A stretch of 64,000 bases of DNA from Chrysemys picta bellii. Its lineage: Eukaryota; Chordata; Testudines; Emydidae. Positions 55,127 to 64,000 of the stretch are shown piece after piece (the stretch's first letter is position 1; every line of letters begins with the position of its first letter). The notes under the pieces are model-generated. The model was given only the letters and a program-made list of their open reading frames with translations. It made no database searches and had not been told where the DNA came from. The position numbers were made by a program, and so were the translations under genes. The stretch lies in contig NC_088809.1 of NCBI RefSeq assembly GCF_011386835.1, positions 7,050,001 to 7,114,000 on the forward strand, given 5' to 3'.

Positions 55127-55303
55127 TGGGCCTGGTCCACATAGAAAGTTGCCCCAGATTAACTAAAGGTGCTGTTTCAAAACTGAATTAGTTAAACCTA
55201 CGTGGTGTGTGTGAGGGACTCTCTTAAATTGATTTAAACCTGGCTTATATTGGCTTAACTTGTATAACCATCATTAAACCAATATGTGTATCCACAGAGG
55301 AGT
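55127..55303. mobile_element. MITE of the 'ggcctggtccacat' / 'tgtgtatccacag' type
   Basis: 'gggcctggtccacatagaaagttg' opens the element. 'gattaactaaaggtgctgtttcaaaactgaattagttaaacc' is a strong internal foldback (TTAACTAA / TTAGTTAA). 'attgatttaaacctggcttatattggcttaacttgtataacc' and 'ttaaaccaatatgtgtatccacag' continue it. It is a composite palindromic non-autonomous element with no coding content. Confidence 0.65.
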
Positions 55304-55490
55304 TAATTATTATTCCTGACTTCTAGAAATGGAGGCACAGAGAGGTTAAGTGCCAGATTCTGATACCTTCACTTGAGCTACCAGCACTTAACTCCATAAA
55401 GATTTCTGCATGAATTGAATGGGGCTAATTAGGGAGTAAGGCACTACTTGCATCCTCGGCAGTAACCACTAGACCCTTCTCCTTCCCTGT
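55304..55490 (-). mobile_element. MIR/CORE-like SINE split by a foldback
   Basis: 'gagttaattattattcctgacttctagaaatggaggcacagagaggttaagtg' is a MIR body on the reverse strand, broken at about 55352 and resumed at 'cagtaaccactagaccctt' (about 55462). The intervening segment (about 55352-55455) is a foldback with 'ccagattctgatacc', 'gaattgaatggggc' and 'gagtaaggcactacttgc'. Confidence 0.7.
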
Positions 55491-57129
55491 TGGGGAACTT
55501 GATTTTTTTTTTACTATATGACTCTAGTCTTCATTGCTATGACTTGCGAGTTATCTCATGGCCCGTTGGAGGTACCATCCACTCATGGGCAGATGATCGG
55601 AAATCTCATTTTATTTGTGATCCAACTCCCATCTTAGCTCCTGCCACCCTCTCTTAGGACTTTAATCTCCAGCAAAAATCAAAAACACTTCCAAAAACTT
55701 CACACCCATCCCAGCATGGAAACAGCACTGCTTTGTAAAGGATCTTCAGTGTTCTATTGATTCCATTGTCCAAGTGTCTTCAGAATACGTACGTACAGTT
55801 TCTTGATCTTTGTAACTTGGAGGAGAGCAGAGAGTGCGAGCGGACGTGATTGCAGATATCAATACACTAACACGTAACTTTATTGAAACGCTGTCAGCAT
55901 GAAAACACTGGGTGAAATTGACAAGGGTATTTTTCTTGTTGTGCAGCTTCTCCTGCCAAATGCTGTCTTAGCGTTCAGAAGCAAAAGGAAGATTAGCAGA
56001 GATGACTTTCTGCGGGGAGGAGGGGAATGGGAGAAAATATATGGAGCATCTACTAGGGCTTGCATGGTACATTAAATCGTCTGTAGATTTTTTTTTTCCC
56101 CTCAAAGCAAAATTAATTATTGGGAGGTGATGTTCCTTTAATGAACATCATTTAATTTAAACAATGGACCAGTGCATTACCATTATGTCTCTTACTGAAT
56201 GTGGTGTATTTTCTTAAACTAAATCCAGCTAGTGTTACACAGTAGTGCTAAGGTGGAGGGAAGTGTCAGAGAACTGAGTGAGAAGAGCATCTTGGCTGCT
56301 GAGAATCACACCTACACCCAGAGATTTTGATCCTTCTCTCTCTGCCTGTGGGGGACCCCGCTTGACCACTCATTGCATATCTGATCAGTTTGCAAGAATC
56401 TGATCACAGAATCATAAATGGGTCTCAAGGTGACAGTCGGGTTCAGGTTAATCAGCACGGCAAGGAATGGGAAGGCAGAAGATATGCAGACCCAGTTGTG
56501 CAGCGTTGCCAGTTCCATTTATTTTTCTTTCCTCTTAAAGTACACAAAGATACAGCAGGGAACACTGGGAAATGCTTGTGGACTGATGTGAGCTTAGTGC
56601 TATTGCTGGAGAAGGATATTTTATTTTGCCTGATACTAATAAAAATAATAATGTAACATACCAAGCACACCTTTTCCCTCTCCCCGCCCCCTGCCGTAGG
56701 AAGGGTGTGGGCACTGAAAAATATTGAACAGTGTCACTGTGAGTCTGATTTTTTTATATCACTGTAATATGGACATTGCAACAGATTACTACAGGCTCTG
56801 ATAGGTGGCAGCTCCACTATATAACCATCTCGGCATTTATTAAAGGACTTTAAAGATACATCAGGAGAAAATTTGATTTAAAAATTACAAGGCCAGTTGC
56901 TATTTAAAAAAAAATGGTGTAAATCAGTTTGTGTCCAGAATCCACTTTGGTGGTTTCTGATACTCTTTATTTTAATGCCAGTTACTGGTTCCAGAAAGGG
57001 TTAAACTCAAAAACTGGAATTAAAAAAAAATTAATTTTTAATGAGGACAGTGCTCCTTTTCAGGACTTCCAAAGGTTTGAAAAGACTGCCACGTGTGATC
57101 AGCACCTTACTTTTTTTAAAATTCTTTTA
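55491..57129. other. Non-coding; unique AT-rich patch at 56090-56210
   Basis: The patch has 'caaaattaattattgggaggtg' and 'gaacatcatttaatttaaac', which look enhancer-like, but the evidence is weak. A 142-codon plus-strand frame at 56929-57357 begins just upstream of an A/T-rich repeat fragment and shows no domain. No gene. Confidence 0.35.
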
Positions 57130-57215
57130 AGTAGAGCTGGACCTACCCCCCAAAAACGGGGGGAAATTGTGAAATTTCCTTCCCTGTTTTGTCAGAAAAT
57201 CTCAAAATTGTATAC
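57130..57215. mobile_element. Fragment of A/T-rich 'agctgg' repeat
   Basis: 'gtagagctggacctacccccc' then 'gggggaaattgtgaaatttccttcc' and 'gtcagaaaatctcaaaattg' match the words of the repeats at 1180 and 2600. About 85 bp. Confidence 0.4.
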
Positions 57216-57787
57216 ACTAGCTTTGCTTTTAAGTATAATGTTTGTTTTGTCTATGATTTCAGTCCATAGGTCCCCATACAAAGATTTGCTACTGATATGT
57301 CCTTCTGCATGCCTCACAGGACATACCTTGCTCCAGATGTGTTGTCAGACATTATAATGCATTATTTTCAGTTTAGACACTTTAAGATACTTAAATTTAC
57401 TTCAATGGTTGGATTAAAAATAAGATAACCAAAGAAGTCTGAACAACTGTGAATGGAACACAAAACATTCATTGTAGTATATTTTCTCAAGAATTCTAAG
57501 AATTGGCCCAAAGTCCATAGAAAATGATGGTCTCTAACCTGCAGTATTCTTCTCTTCCTGTCCTGTAGTGTTTTTGGGTTCTGTATTAAGTTATTGCATC
57601 TCACCCCAGGGATAGCATTTCAGTGGTGAATGGGTGTGTGTGTAAGAGAGAGACTATTTAGTTTGTAAAACTCTTTAAGCTGAAGGGTACTATATAAAAG
57701 TAAGTGATATTCACTCAAGAAAATATTCACATGAACAAATGGTCTTCTCAGACATGTTTGCATGTCTCATGTTTTGTCACTTTAAAA

Positions 57788-58013
57788 CAGGGGTTCTCAA
57801 ACTGGGAGTCGGGACCTCTCAGGGGGGTCACGAGGTTATTACAGGGGAAGTCGCGAGCTGTCGACCTCCACCCCAAATCCCGCTTTTACTCCAGCATTTA
57901 TAATGGGGTTAAATATATAAACAAGTGTTTTTAACTTATAAGGGGGGGGGGGGTCACACTCAGCGGCTTGCTATGTGAAAGGGGTCACCAGTAAAAAAGT
58001 TTGAGAGCCGCTA
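57788..58013. mobile_element. hAT MITE (226 bp) with intact 8-bp target duplication
   Basis: The left end is CAGGGGTTCTCAAACT and the right end is the complement of TAGCGGCTCTCAAACT; 13 of 16 positions agree. The perfect 8-bp duplication CTTTAAAA lies at 57780-57787 and 58014-58021. Inside are 'gtcgggacctctcaggggggtcacgagg', a (G)11 run (57942-57952) and 'ggggtcaccagtaaaaaag'. This is a Charlie-like non-autonomous hAT element found in turtle genomes as I recall. It encodes nothing; the frame 57704-57934 is a by-product. Confidence 0.93.
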
Positions 58014-58190
58014 CTTTAAAACTTCCAAGCTTTTGTCTGGTCCTCAGACCCACACTGCAGAATTAAACAAATGCCCCAATTGTGAGTTATTTTTCACCTC
58101 CCTCCCCAACCTGTCCATTTCTTCTGAAGACAGAAATGCTAATTCTGCAATACCAAAATGAAGAAGGATTTTTAAAAAAATATTGAGGAA

Positions 58191-58208
58191 GTGTGTGTGT
58201 GTTTTTAA

Positions 58209-58259
<51 letters not shown>
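58191..58259. repeat. Compound (GT)n-(CT)n-(CA)n microsatellite
   Basis: Six GT units, a 'tttttaa' spacer, about eight CT units (58210-58225), then about 17 CA units ending at 58259. The GT and CA blocks are complementary and could pair as a hairpin. Confidence 0.96.
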
Positions 58260-58261
<2 letters not shown>

Positions 58262-58884
58262 CGATATACTCCAAAAATCACCAATCTGATTTCCAGCAGT
58301 AGCTGCCAATAGACAAGATTGTCTCAACATAGTGTGCATTTTGTTGGCTTGTGTAAAAGCACTTCTCTGGTGTTTGATCTGGCTGTGGAATGCATCCATA
58401 AGGCTCCATAATGAGGAGGTATCTGTCCGCACCCCCTTTGGTATCAATATTGACTCTCCGTGGGTCTCTCTAAGTAACTGTTTATATATGGACAGTGGCT
58501 TGGTTCAAGCCTAATTCAGGTTATCGGGGAGCGGCTGATCTGAGTCCAGTCTAGATGGCCTGAACTCTTCTCAGATCTTGAATTTGCTACGTGTGTGGGC
58601 GCACGTGCGTGTATGCACAATGTTGTGTAAGGTGCTCTGTGTAATGTGATGGGGGTATGTGTGTGTGGTCCTTACCCAGATAATTCCCTGCTCCTCCCCA
58701 GTCAAACCTACCAACCCTCCGGTTTGCCACCCTGACGTTGCAGAGCGAAGGAAAGCAGGAGGGCTCTCTAGCCGATTAGGTTCTCCTACGCCTTTGAGGG
58801 AGATGGCAAATTAGCTTTGTGCATTGAGCAATTTCACTTCCATCAATGTATGGGGCTGGGTGGCTTCCCCTTTTGTGGACCAGA
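58260..58884. other. Non-coding, no feature recognised
   Basis: A GT-rich patch lies at 58591-58666. No gene or nameable repeat. Confidence 0.4.
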
Positions 58885-59420
58885 GGCCTGGTCCTAGCCA
58901 GCCCTCCTCACTGAAGAGGCACATCTGAGAGAGATCCGCTGTTCCCCTATGAAAGGCAGCAGGAATCTACAGAGGGGGAAGGGAAGCTCAGGAGGCGTCA
59001 GAGAGACGCAGACACACTCCTGCAGGGAAGATCCTGAGACCGGGGGAGTTGCTCCAGCTAGGAAGGGCTGGGAGTAGCCTGCTAAGGAAGAACCCTGAGC
59101 AGACCAGGAGAGTTTGCGGCAGTGCCCAGCTTAAGGCTGGAGTGGAGACCTTTTTTTGTGTTCCTTTTTGAACTTTTAACTTAATAAACCAGACCCTAAG
59201 GTAGGTGGCTGCTGCTGTTGGGCTTGTACAAGGAACCAAGAGGGGAAACTGAGGCCAGAGGCTGCTTGCACAGCTGCTCTGAAGCCACCAGAGGATGCCT
59301 TGGAGGAGGCCCCTCGTTGACAGTGCCCTGGAAGAAAAAGCTCCATTTCTCCTTCCGCCCTGGCTGCGTTTGGGCAAAACAATATGAAATAGAACAATGC
59401 CGGCTGGTGCTCAGGAGATG
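58885..59420. other. Purine/GC-rich stretch, possible LTR-type repeat
   Basis: 'ggcagcaggaatctacagagggggaagggaagctcagg', 'agctaggaagggctgggagtagcctgctaaggaagaaccc' and 'ttttgaacttttaacttaataaaccagaccc' have the cadence of turtle repeats that end in an 'aataaa'-bearing segment, as LTRs do. I could not find paired ends or a target duplication. The 129- and 86-codon antisense frames here are not considered genes. Confidence 0.35.
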
Positions 59421-59444
59421 GGGTCAGAGGGCACATTACTCCTG

Positions 59445-59660
59445 GTAGCTGGCACCCCTATCGCACCTTCTGTCTGAGGAGCTCAAAGCCCTTTACAAAA
59501 GTTGTTAATCCTCCCAGTTTCCCTGTGAGATTGGTAAGTCTCATGATCCCCATGCAGGCAAAGGGAGACACACAGCTGTCAAGTGACTGGTCCCAGCAAG
59601 TCAGTGGCAGAGCCGGGGACAAAACCTGAGCTCAGCTCTAAGCATTAGACCACAGTGGGT
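59445..59660 (-). mobile_element. MIR/CORE-like SINE, reverse orientation
   Basis: The plus strand shows 'aggagctcaaagccctttacaaaagttgttaatcctccc', 'ttccctgtgagattggtaagt', 'catgcaggcaaagggagacacacagctgtcaagtgactgg', 'caagtcagtggcagagccggggac' and 'ctctaagcattagaccac'. It is long and well ordered, with the tRNA-like head at the right. Confidence 0.85.
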
Positions 59661-60704
59661 CTGTGTACTGTGCGCATTCACCTTCTGTACAGAAGTGAAG
59701 TCATGACAGTTCTGGGCAATGCCAGCTGTACAGGGCTCTAGATGTAACATTTCTATTTCTAGGAAACATCCCCATCTCTGTTCTTCTTTTTCAACCTGCA
59801 GAAAGGACACGTCATGATGATCACGTCATGCAAAGGGCAGGGTCGTTTGGTCCAATGAAGCCCCTGTTCTTTTGCTGAGGTCCATTCAAGTACTGGTGAT
59901 CCTTAAAATCAGTTTCTTGTGGGGAGTGGCCAGGTTGATTGGTTACCCCTAAGCCTGCTGGGAGGTTGCAACAGAGCTGGAGTGTTTTTAGTGGGTGTCA
60001 CACTATCTGTAGCTTAATCTCTTTAGCACTGGATCAAGGAAGAGTAAACTAAGGCCCCGGAGACTGGAATCGCTCATCTCCGTCGGCAGCATGTGAGTGA
60101 GGTCTGGCGTTTGGAAGCTAATCCCTTTAGCACATTAGGCTATCCAGCAGTGAGGTCCTTTCTGAGTCTGCTAACAAATGCTCCACATTCTGCCAGTCCT
60201 CAGGAAACTGTCACTCCCTTGAACAGAGGAATGGCCCTGGAAGTAGACAGAGGGGCTACTAAAGCTTCAGCCACTACGGGGAAACTAGCAATCTTGGGTG
60301 AGATCAGGACGTCTAGTGCTGCCTTCCCACAATCTGCAGTAGACCTTAACATTGGCGAAACTGGAATGTCCGTTCTATGTAGAGCGTTGTGACTTTTTCA
60401 TGAACTTCCCTTTCACAGAACAGCAGGGAGCCCTGGGTAATATCAGTTTATTTTATGATCACGGGTATCTCATTCTGCTGCTGTGATTAAAAAAACTAAC
60501 AACCAACCAAGGTGATTACTGAAGAGAGAGGTTAGAATGGAAACGAAACCTCAGCCTTATCTACACTGCTTGCTACCCACAACCAATGCTGTTTTAAAAC
60601 TCGAGCCTGCGTTTCTTGTTCGTTGGTTTGTCCCATTCTTCGACATGGTAAATTTACAACAGTGGAAGACGTGGTAAGATAAGGAATGTGGGATGACAAG
60701 CGCT
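59661..60704. other. Non-coding, no feature recognised
   Basis: 'cagccttatctacactgcttgc' (about 60553-60574) could be a worn MITE end. Frames at 60093-60392 (plus) and 60532-60882 (minus) are unsupported. Confidence 0.4.
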
Positions 60705-60810
60705 TTAGGCTGAGATTTTCAAAGCCACTGAGGGGATTTACATGCACCGTTCCCATCCATTTCAGTGGGGACTCTGCATCTAAATCCCCTAGGCAGCTTT
60801 GAAGAAAAAA
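60705..60810. repeat. Foldback repeat, 'gattttcaaagcc ... ggcagctttgaag' arms
   Basis: The left arm 'ggctgagattttcaaagccactgaggggattta' faces 'ctaaatcccctaggcagctttgaaga' around 'ccatccatttcagtggggac'. AGGGGATTTA and TAAATCCCCT are exact complements. Confidence 0.75.
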
Positions 60811-61229
60811 AAAATTCCCCCTTAACTTTTTCAGTGCCACGTCCCTGCATGCTCCCAGAGCCTCTTTACAAGTCACAGCCAAGAACGAAAAAAGAAAACA
60901 GCCTGGAAAAACTTACCAGCCCAGGCACCAAGTCCACTTGCCCACATTCTAATGTGCGGATGGGGAAATTAATATTGTATTCACCAGTCAAAGAAACGGA
61001 ATGACTGGCTGTGAGTGAGGAATTTTTGCAAGGCTGCTGGGTACCACATCGGTACAGCCATGGGACTATGGTGGTGATACACTGCACAAGCTCCAGTCCT
61101 CAACATGAACTCACCTTAAGCGACCCTCCCAAAGTGCATCAATCTATTTTGGCTTTAACACTATACTTTTTAGTTACTCGGGGAGGGTAAGTAACTCGGC
61201 CGATCCATCCCGTTAAGTGAAGGTAGCAG
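60811..61229. other. Non-coding, no feature recognised
   Basis: Nothing nameable seen. Confidence 0.4.
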
Positions 61230-61620
61230 GGTTCCAACAATTAAAGAAGTAATTGTTCAATTGGCCCTGCAATAATCCTCATTGATTCTTTGTTTGAAGT
61301 GATTTGCTTTTCAATCCCCCTACACTTAGAGATCTTGTTTCACCTATGTCAAGGCAAGTTCAGGAAACCTAATTAGCTGGGTTTTGTTTTTTATAATTAG
61401 GTCCCTAAAATAATTCATAGGTGGTGTTAATAACCCCATTTAAAAATCTATTAAGCTTTTGGAAAAGTCAGACAGAATCCTCTGTGCTATTCCCCACCCC
61501 CTTTTTCCCTTTGGAGACATGGTGGTACTTCCTTTTGCAGTGCGCTAATTAAAAACAGTAGGATTATAGTGGGAAATAATATGCATGTGAGGTTATCATC
61601 CACAGGGCAAAAGGAGGCTG
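61230..61620. promoter_or_regulatory. Candidate conserved non-coding block, homeobox-site rich
   Basis: Contains 'caattaaagaagtaattgttcaattgg', 'aacctaattagctggg', 'tttttataattaggtcc' and 'gtgcgctaattaaaaacag', so four TAATTA/TAATTG-type words in about 330 bp of otherwise unique sequence without repeat hallmarks. Suggests an enhancer; not shown. Confidence 0.33.
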
Positions 61621-62439
61621 TTACTCACCTCCCCCTCCTTCCCCCCCCGCCCGCCCGCCTGGCTCTGAGCTGCATTCTAGGTCTTTAGAGTTAGCTGGCA
61701 GAGTTCATTAAAGGACAGATTGTTTGTGCACACTGCAAGCACCCTTGGCATTTGTGAAGCTCCGAGCAGGGCCCGGAAGGGAAATGCTAGGAAGAGATAA
61801 TCTGCAGAAAACGCTGGGCTTGGATTGTCCGCTGGGCTGTCTCAAATGCAGGCATCGTTTTAAGACAGATAAACCTAAAATGGTATCTACAGCAGAGTGA
61901 GTTTTAGAAATGTAAACATTTGTCCTACCCACCTGTTTATCTGCAGCCTCCAGGTGGTTCTTACGGGCATCTCTGGCAATGACCCTGAACGTGCTGTGCT
62001 CTTCCAGGCCCCCAGCCCTAGCAAGGGGGAGTGGTTTTGTAGGCAGTGCTAACATTAGCAGGTCTGTAATGTCAGCTTCTTTTAGCATGAAGCAGGAGCC
62101 CCTTTTCAGATAAGGTGTGTAGAAGCCAGTGTTGGCCCTTCTTCTCCCCACCCGAACCCGACCCCTCTCACAAGGATAGTGTCTGTGCTTCGGACGGCTC
62201 TCCCACATTATTACTGCCCTTGTTTGAATTTTGCTGAAATCTTCGTGTAGGCCGTGTTGTCATGGGGGTGTCACCGAGTAACGCAATGGAGTCCATTGTG
62301 TACTCTTCACAACACCAAGTTTTTCCCACAGGGAGCCAAAGAAGAATTTAAAGGCAGCGTTATCTTGTAGCTAAAGCGCAGGGGAGAGTCAGATTTGGGT
62401 TCTAGACCTGTCTCTGTTGTGAGCTTGCTGCACAGCCTT
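61621..62439. other. Non-coding; longest reading frame of the window lies here
   Basis: A minus-strand frame (61708-62208, 166 codons) is the longest in the window. It begins at an ordinary methionine, has no recognisable domain, and its right part is GC-richer, which favours chance open frames. A C-rich CpG patch (61638-61660) precedes it. I do not call a gene. Confidence 0.35.
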
Positions 62440-62745
62440 AGGCCGGCTTCATAATCCTTGGTATTGCAGTAGCTACTGGAGGCCATAACAGAGATTAGAG
62501 TGCCGTTGTGCAAGGCGCTATGTAAAAGCAGAGGGAAAGACAGCCCGGGCTCTGACGAGATTTTTCTCAATAGACAAAGAGCTAGGGGATGGAAGTGCGA
62601 TTGCTCCCATTTTACAGATGGGGAACTGAGAGACAGAGCGATGAAGAGACGTGCCCAAGCTCATGCAGGCAGCCTGGGGCAGAGCGGGGAATTGAATTCA
62701 GAACACTAGTCCAGTGCCTTCACCGTAAGACCCTCCTTACAGTGC
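62440..62745 (-). mobile_element. MIR/CORE-like SINE, tail plus body, reverse orientation
   Basis: 'aatccttggtattgcagtagctactggaggcc', 'gattagagtgccgttgtgcaaggcgctatg' and 'gaaagacagcccgggc' form the reverse tail; 'cattttacagatggggaactgagagacagagcg', 'gacgtgcccaagctcatgcaggc', 'gggcagagcggggaattgaattc' and 'gaacactagtccagtgcc' form the body and head. This is the longest reverse MIR here. Confidence 0.88.
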
Positions 62746-62880
62746 CTTGATCCAATGAAGCATTTAAGCATGAATTTGATCCAATGAACTTTAAGCACTT
62801 GAGTAGATGCATTGAAATCAGGGTCTATTTACGTGCTTGAAGTTAAGCTTGTGCTTAAGTGTTTTGCTGGATCATGTCCG
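62746..62880. repeat. Foldback repeat directly beside the MIR
   Basis: 'cttgatccaatgaagcatttaagcatg', 'aactttaagcacttgagtagatgcattgaaatcagggtc', and 'gtgcttgaagttaagcttgtgcttaagtgttttgctggatcatg'. The ends TTGATCCA and TGGATCA pair, as do AAGCATTTAAG and CTTAAGTGTTT in part. A short tandem overlap ('atttgatccaatgaa') suggests a small internal duplication. Confidence 0.7.
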
Positions 62881-63649
62881 TGGTGGGCAAATGCTGCTAC
62901 TCTATCCATTCTGAAGATGGGTAAAAATCGCAGAGGAGGAAGGAGTTCCTCTGGCTTTGGCACTGCCTGCCGGTCCGTTCCCAGGTGCTGTCAGTCAAGG
63001 AAATTTGCAGACTTTTTACTTGGCACAACGGAGATTGTTGGCTCACGAGTCCCATAGGACCTTCTGAGGGATCTCTGAAGCACGTCACATACACCCCCGC
63101 CCCCCCGAGCAAGCCTGAGAAGTGATGGATTTCCCACCGCCACATTTTCTACCCGAAAGTCAAAATGTAAATTTTTTTTCATTACCCCTCCTGGATGTGC
63201 CAAGGTCTACTTAAAAATGTAAAGATGCGCATCTCCACATGCATTCCACGGGAAGCCTCCAGATTGCTGATTTATTGTCAGGTTACGCGGGCTAGAGTAC
63301 GGGGGCAAAGTTAAATCTACAAAACTGGCCGACGTGGCAAAATTAACAGTTGTCAGCAGTGAAAGGGATGAAGGCAAATGTTAATACTCAGCAAACTGTG
63401 GCATGGGGAAGTGAAGTTAGATTCTCACACTACTTGCAGAACGTCTGCTACAAAAACAGGAACATGGGGGCTCGACAGATCCCATAGCTGTAGGAGCCAT
63501 ACAGAGTGGGTCATGCTACTGAAAGTGACTGTTAGATTTCAAGGAGAAAGGTTGCCGTGAAAATTGGAAATGAACAAGCCCCACGGTATACTGGATCAAT
63601 GAGTCCATTCCCCTGCCAGTGCAGGATTATTTTCTAAAGGTGGGGAGTG
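62881..63649. other. Non-coding, no feature recognised
   Basis: Overlapping short frames on both strands; no family or repeat recognised. Confidence 0.4.
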
Positions 63650-63735
63650 TTGTATGGAGGTTAGCATTAGAGACGGGATTCCCGGGGTCTAGTCTCAGCT
63701 CTGCCGCTCATGCCCTCTGCGACAACCCGTTGTTT
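63650..63735 (+). mobile_element. MIR/CORE-like SINE head fragment
   Basis: 'gtatggaggttagcattagagacgggattcccggggtctagtctcagctctgccgctcatgccctctgcg' follows the MIR head order ('...tagagactgggagtcagg...ggttctagtcccagctctgcc'). It is truncated on the right. Confidence 0.6.
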
Positions 63736-64000
63736 GCTTTCCACCCAGGCATACCCAGAAAGGTTCAGGCCCAGACAGGCGGAGATTTGAGTGTTGGAAA
63801 AAGGAGCGGCTTCACACTTTTGAAGTAGTCAACTAATTATTTACCTTTTGTGGGGGATGTTGAATCTCAGAAACCGCTCCGGATTTCTCTTGGACATTTT
63901 GGGAGAGGTTAACTGGAGTTGTCTGTTCATGAACTTTTGAATCTGAAACTGTTGCCCCAGCACTTTGCATTTATTGTGCTCAGCCAGGAGGCTTCAGAGA
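63736..64000. other. Non-coding, no feature recognised
   Basis: Nothing nameable to the end of the window. Confidence 0.4.

Noticed and set aside
56929..57357. 142-codon plus-strand frame
   Set aside because: No domain, and it runs into a fragment of the A/T-rich repeat near 57140.
58885..59420. Solo LTR
   Set aside because: An aataaa-like signal and LTR-like cadence are present, but I find no TG...CA ends, no target duplication and no second copy. Kept only as a low-confidence note.
61708..62208. 166-codon minus-strand reading frame, the longest here
   Set aside because: No recognisable domain, no splice or promoter context, and GC-richer sequence that makes long chance frames likely. A single-exon gene cannot be supported from this.
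1..64000. CRISPR array, prophage, operon or other microbial system
   Set aside because: No regularly spaced direct repeats, no dense coding, no ribosome-binding-site-led genes. The repeats are all of vertebrate type.

Overview
This window is vertebrate nuclear DNA, almost certainly from a reptile and most probably a turtle. The repeats point there: 5'-truncated CR1 LINE ends that finish in ATTCTATG-type tails, ancient MIR/CORE-like SINEs, tRNA-derived SINEs, a CAGGGGTTCTCAAACT-type hAT MITE, a TAGGGTGAC-type hAT MITE, and dozens of small foldback repeats with a CATTGACTTCAATGG-like core. The turtle assignment rests on remembered resemblance to sauropsid repeats, not on a search.

I find no convincing protein-coding gene, rRNA, functional tRNA, CRISPR array or operon. 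Open reading frames are short (the longest is 166 codons), overlap antisense partners and match no family I recognise. The only one with a recognisable origin is the decayed end of a CR1 reverse-transcriptase ORF at about 21.5-22.25 kb. The window is best read as intergenic sequence (gene desert) or the inside of a very long intron.

Layout. 0-10 kb: a Tc1/mariner-like MITE (590-826), two copies of an A/T-rich 'agctggttgg' repeat, MIR and foldback repeats, microsatellites, and a unique block with an RFX X-box-like site (about 4.0-4.15 kb). 10-20 kb: a MIR split by a foldback insertion, a unique AT-rich block (13.69-14.06 kb), a tRNA SINE, and a palindrome nested in a palindrome (18.80-18.98 kb). 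20-30 kb: the best CR1 copy, a 'ggcctTGTCTACACT' MITE and a minus-strand tRNA SINE with A and B boxes. 30-40 kb: homeobox-site-rich unique blocks (30.5, 33.4 and 37.8-38.2 kb), a hAT-like element (36.02-36.43 kb) and a CR1/MIR/CR1 cluster (38.7-39.3 kb). 40-50 kb: a tRNA SINE, unique blocks at 41.5-42.5 kb, two CR1 ends and a complete small hAT MITE with its target duplication. 50-64 kb: an exon-like open segment between good splice signals (51.80-51.94 kb), head-to-head CR1 ends (54.4-55.0 kb), a second complete hAT MITE (57.8-58.0 kb), a compound microsatellite and a unique block (61.2-61.6 kb).

No genes work together here. If the window has a function, it most likely lies in the unique, AT-rich, TAATTA-containing blocks, which look like candidate conserved non-coding elements. 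That is inference; a cross-species alignment would decide it. I did not find a new molecular system. The most interesting structural signal is the density, shared core and nesting of the small foldback repeats.
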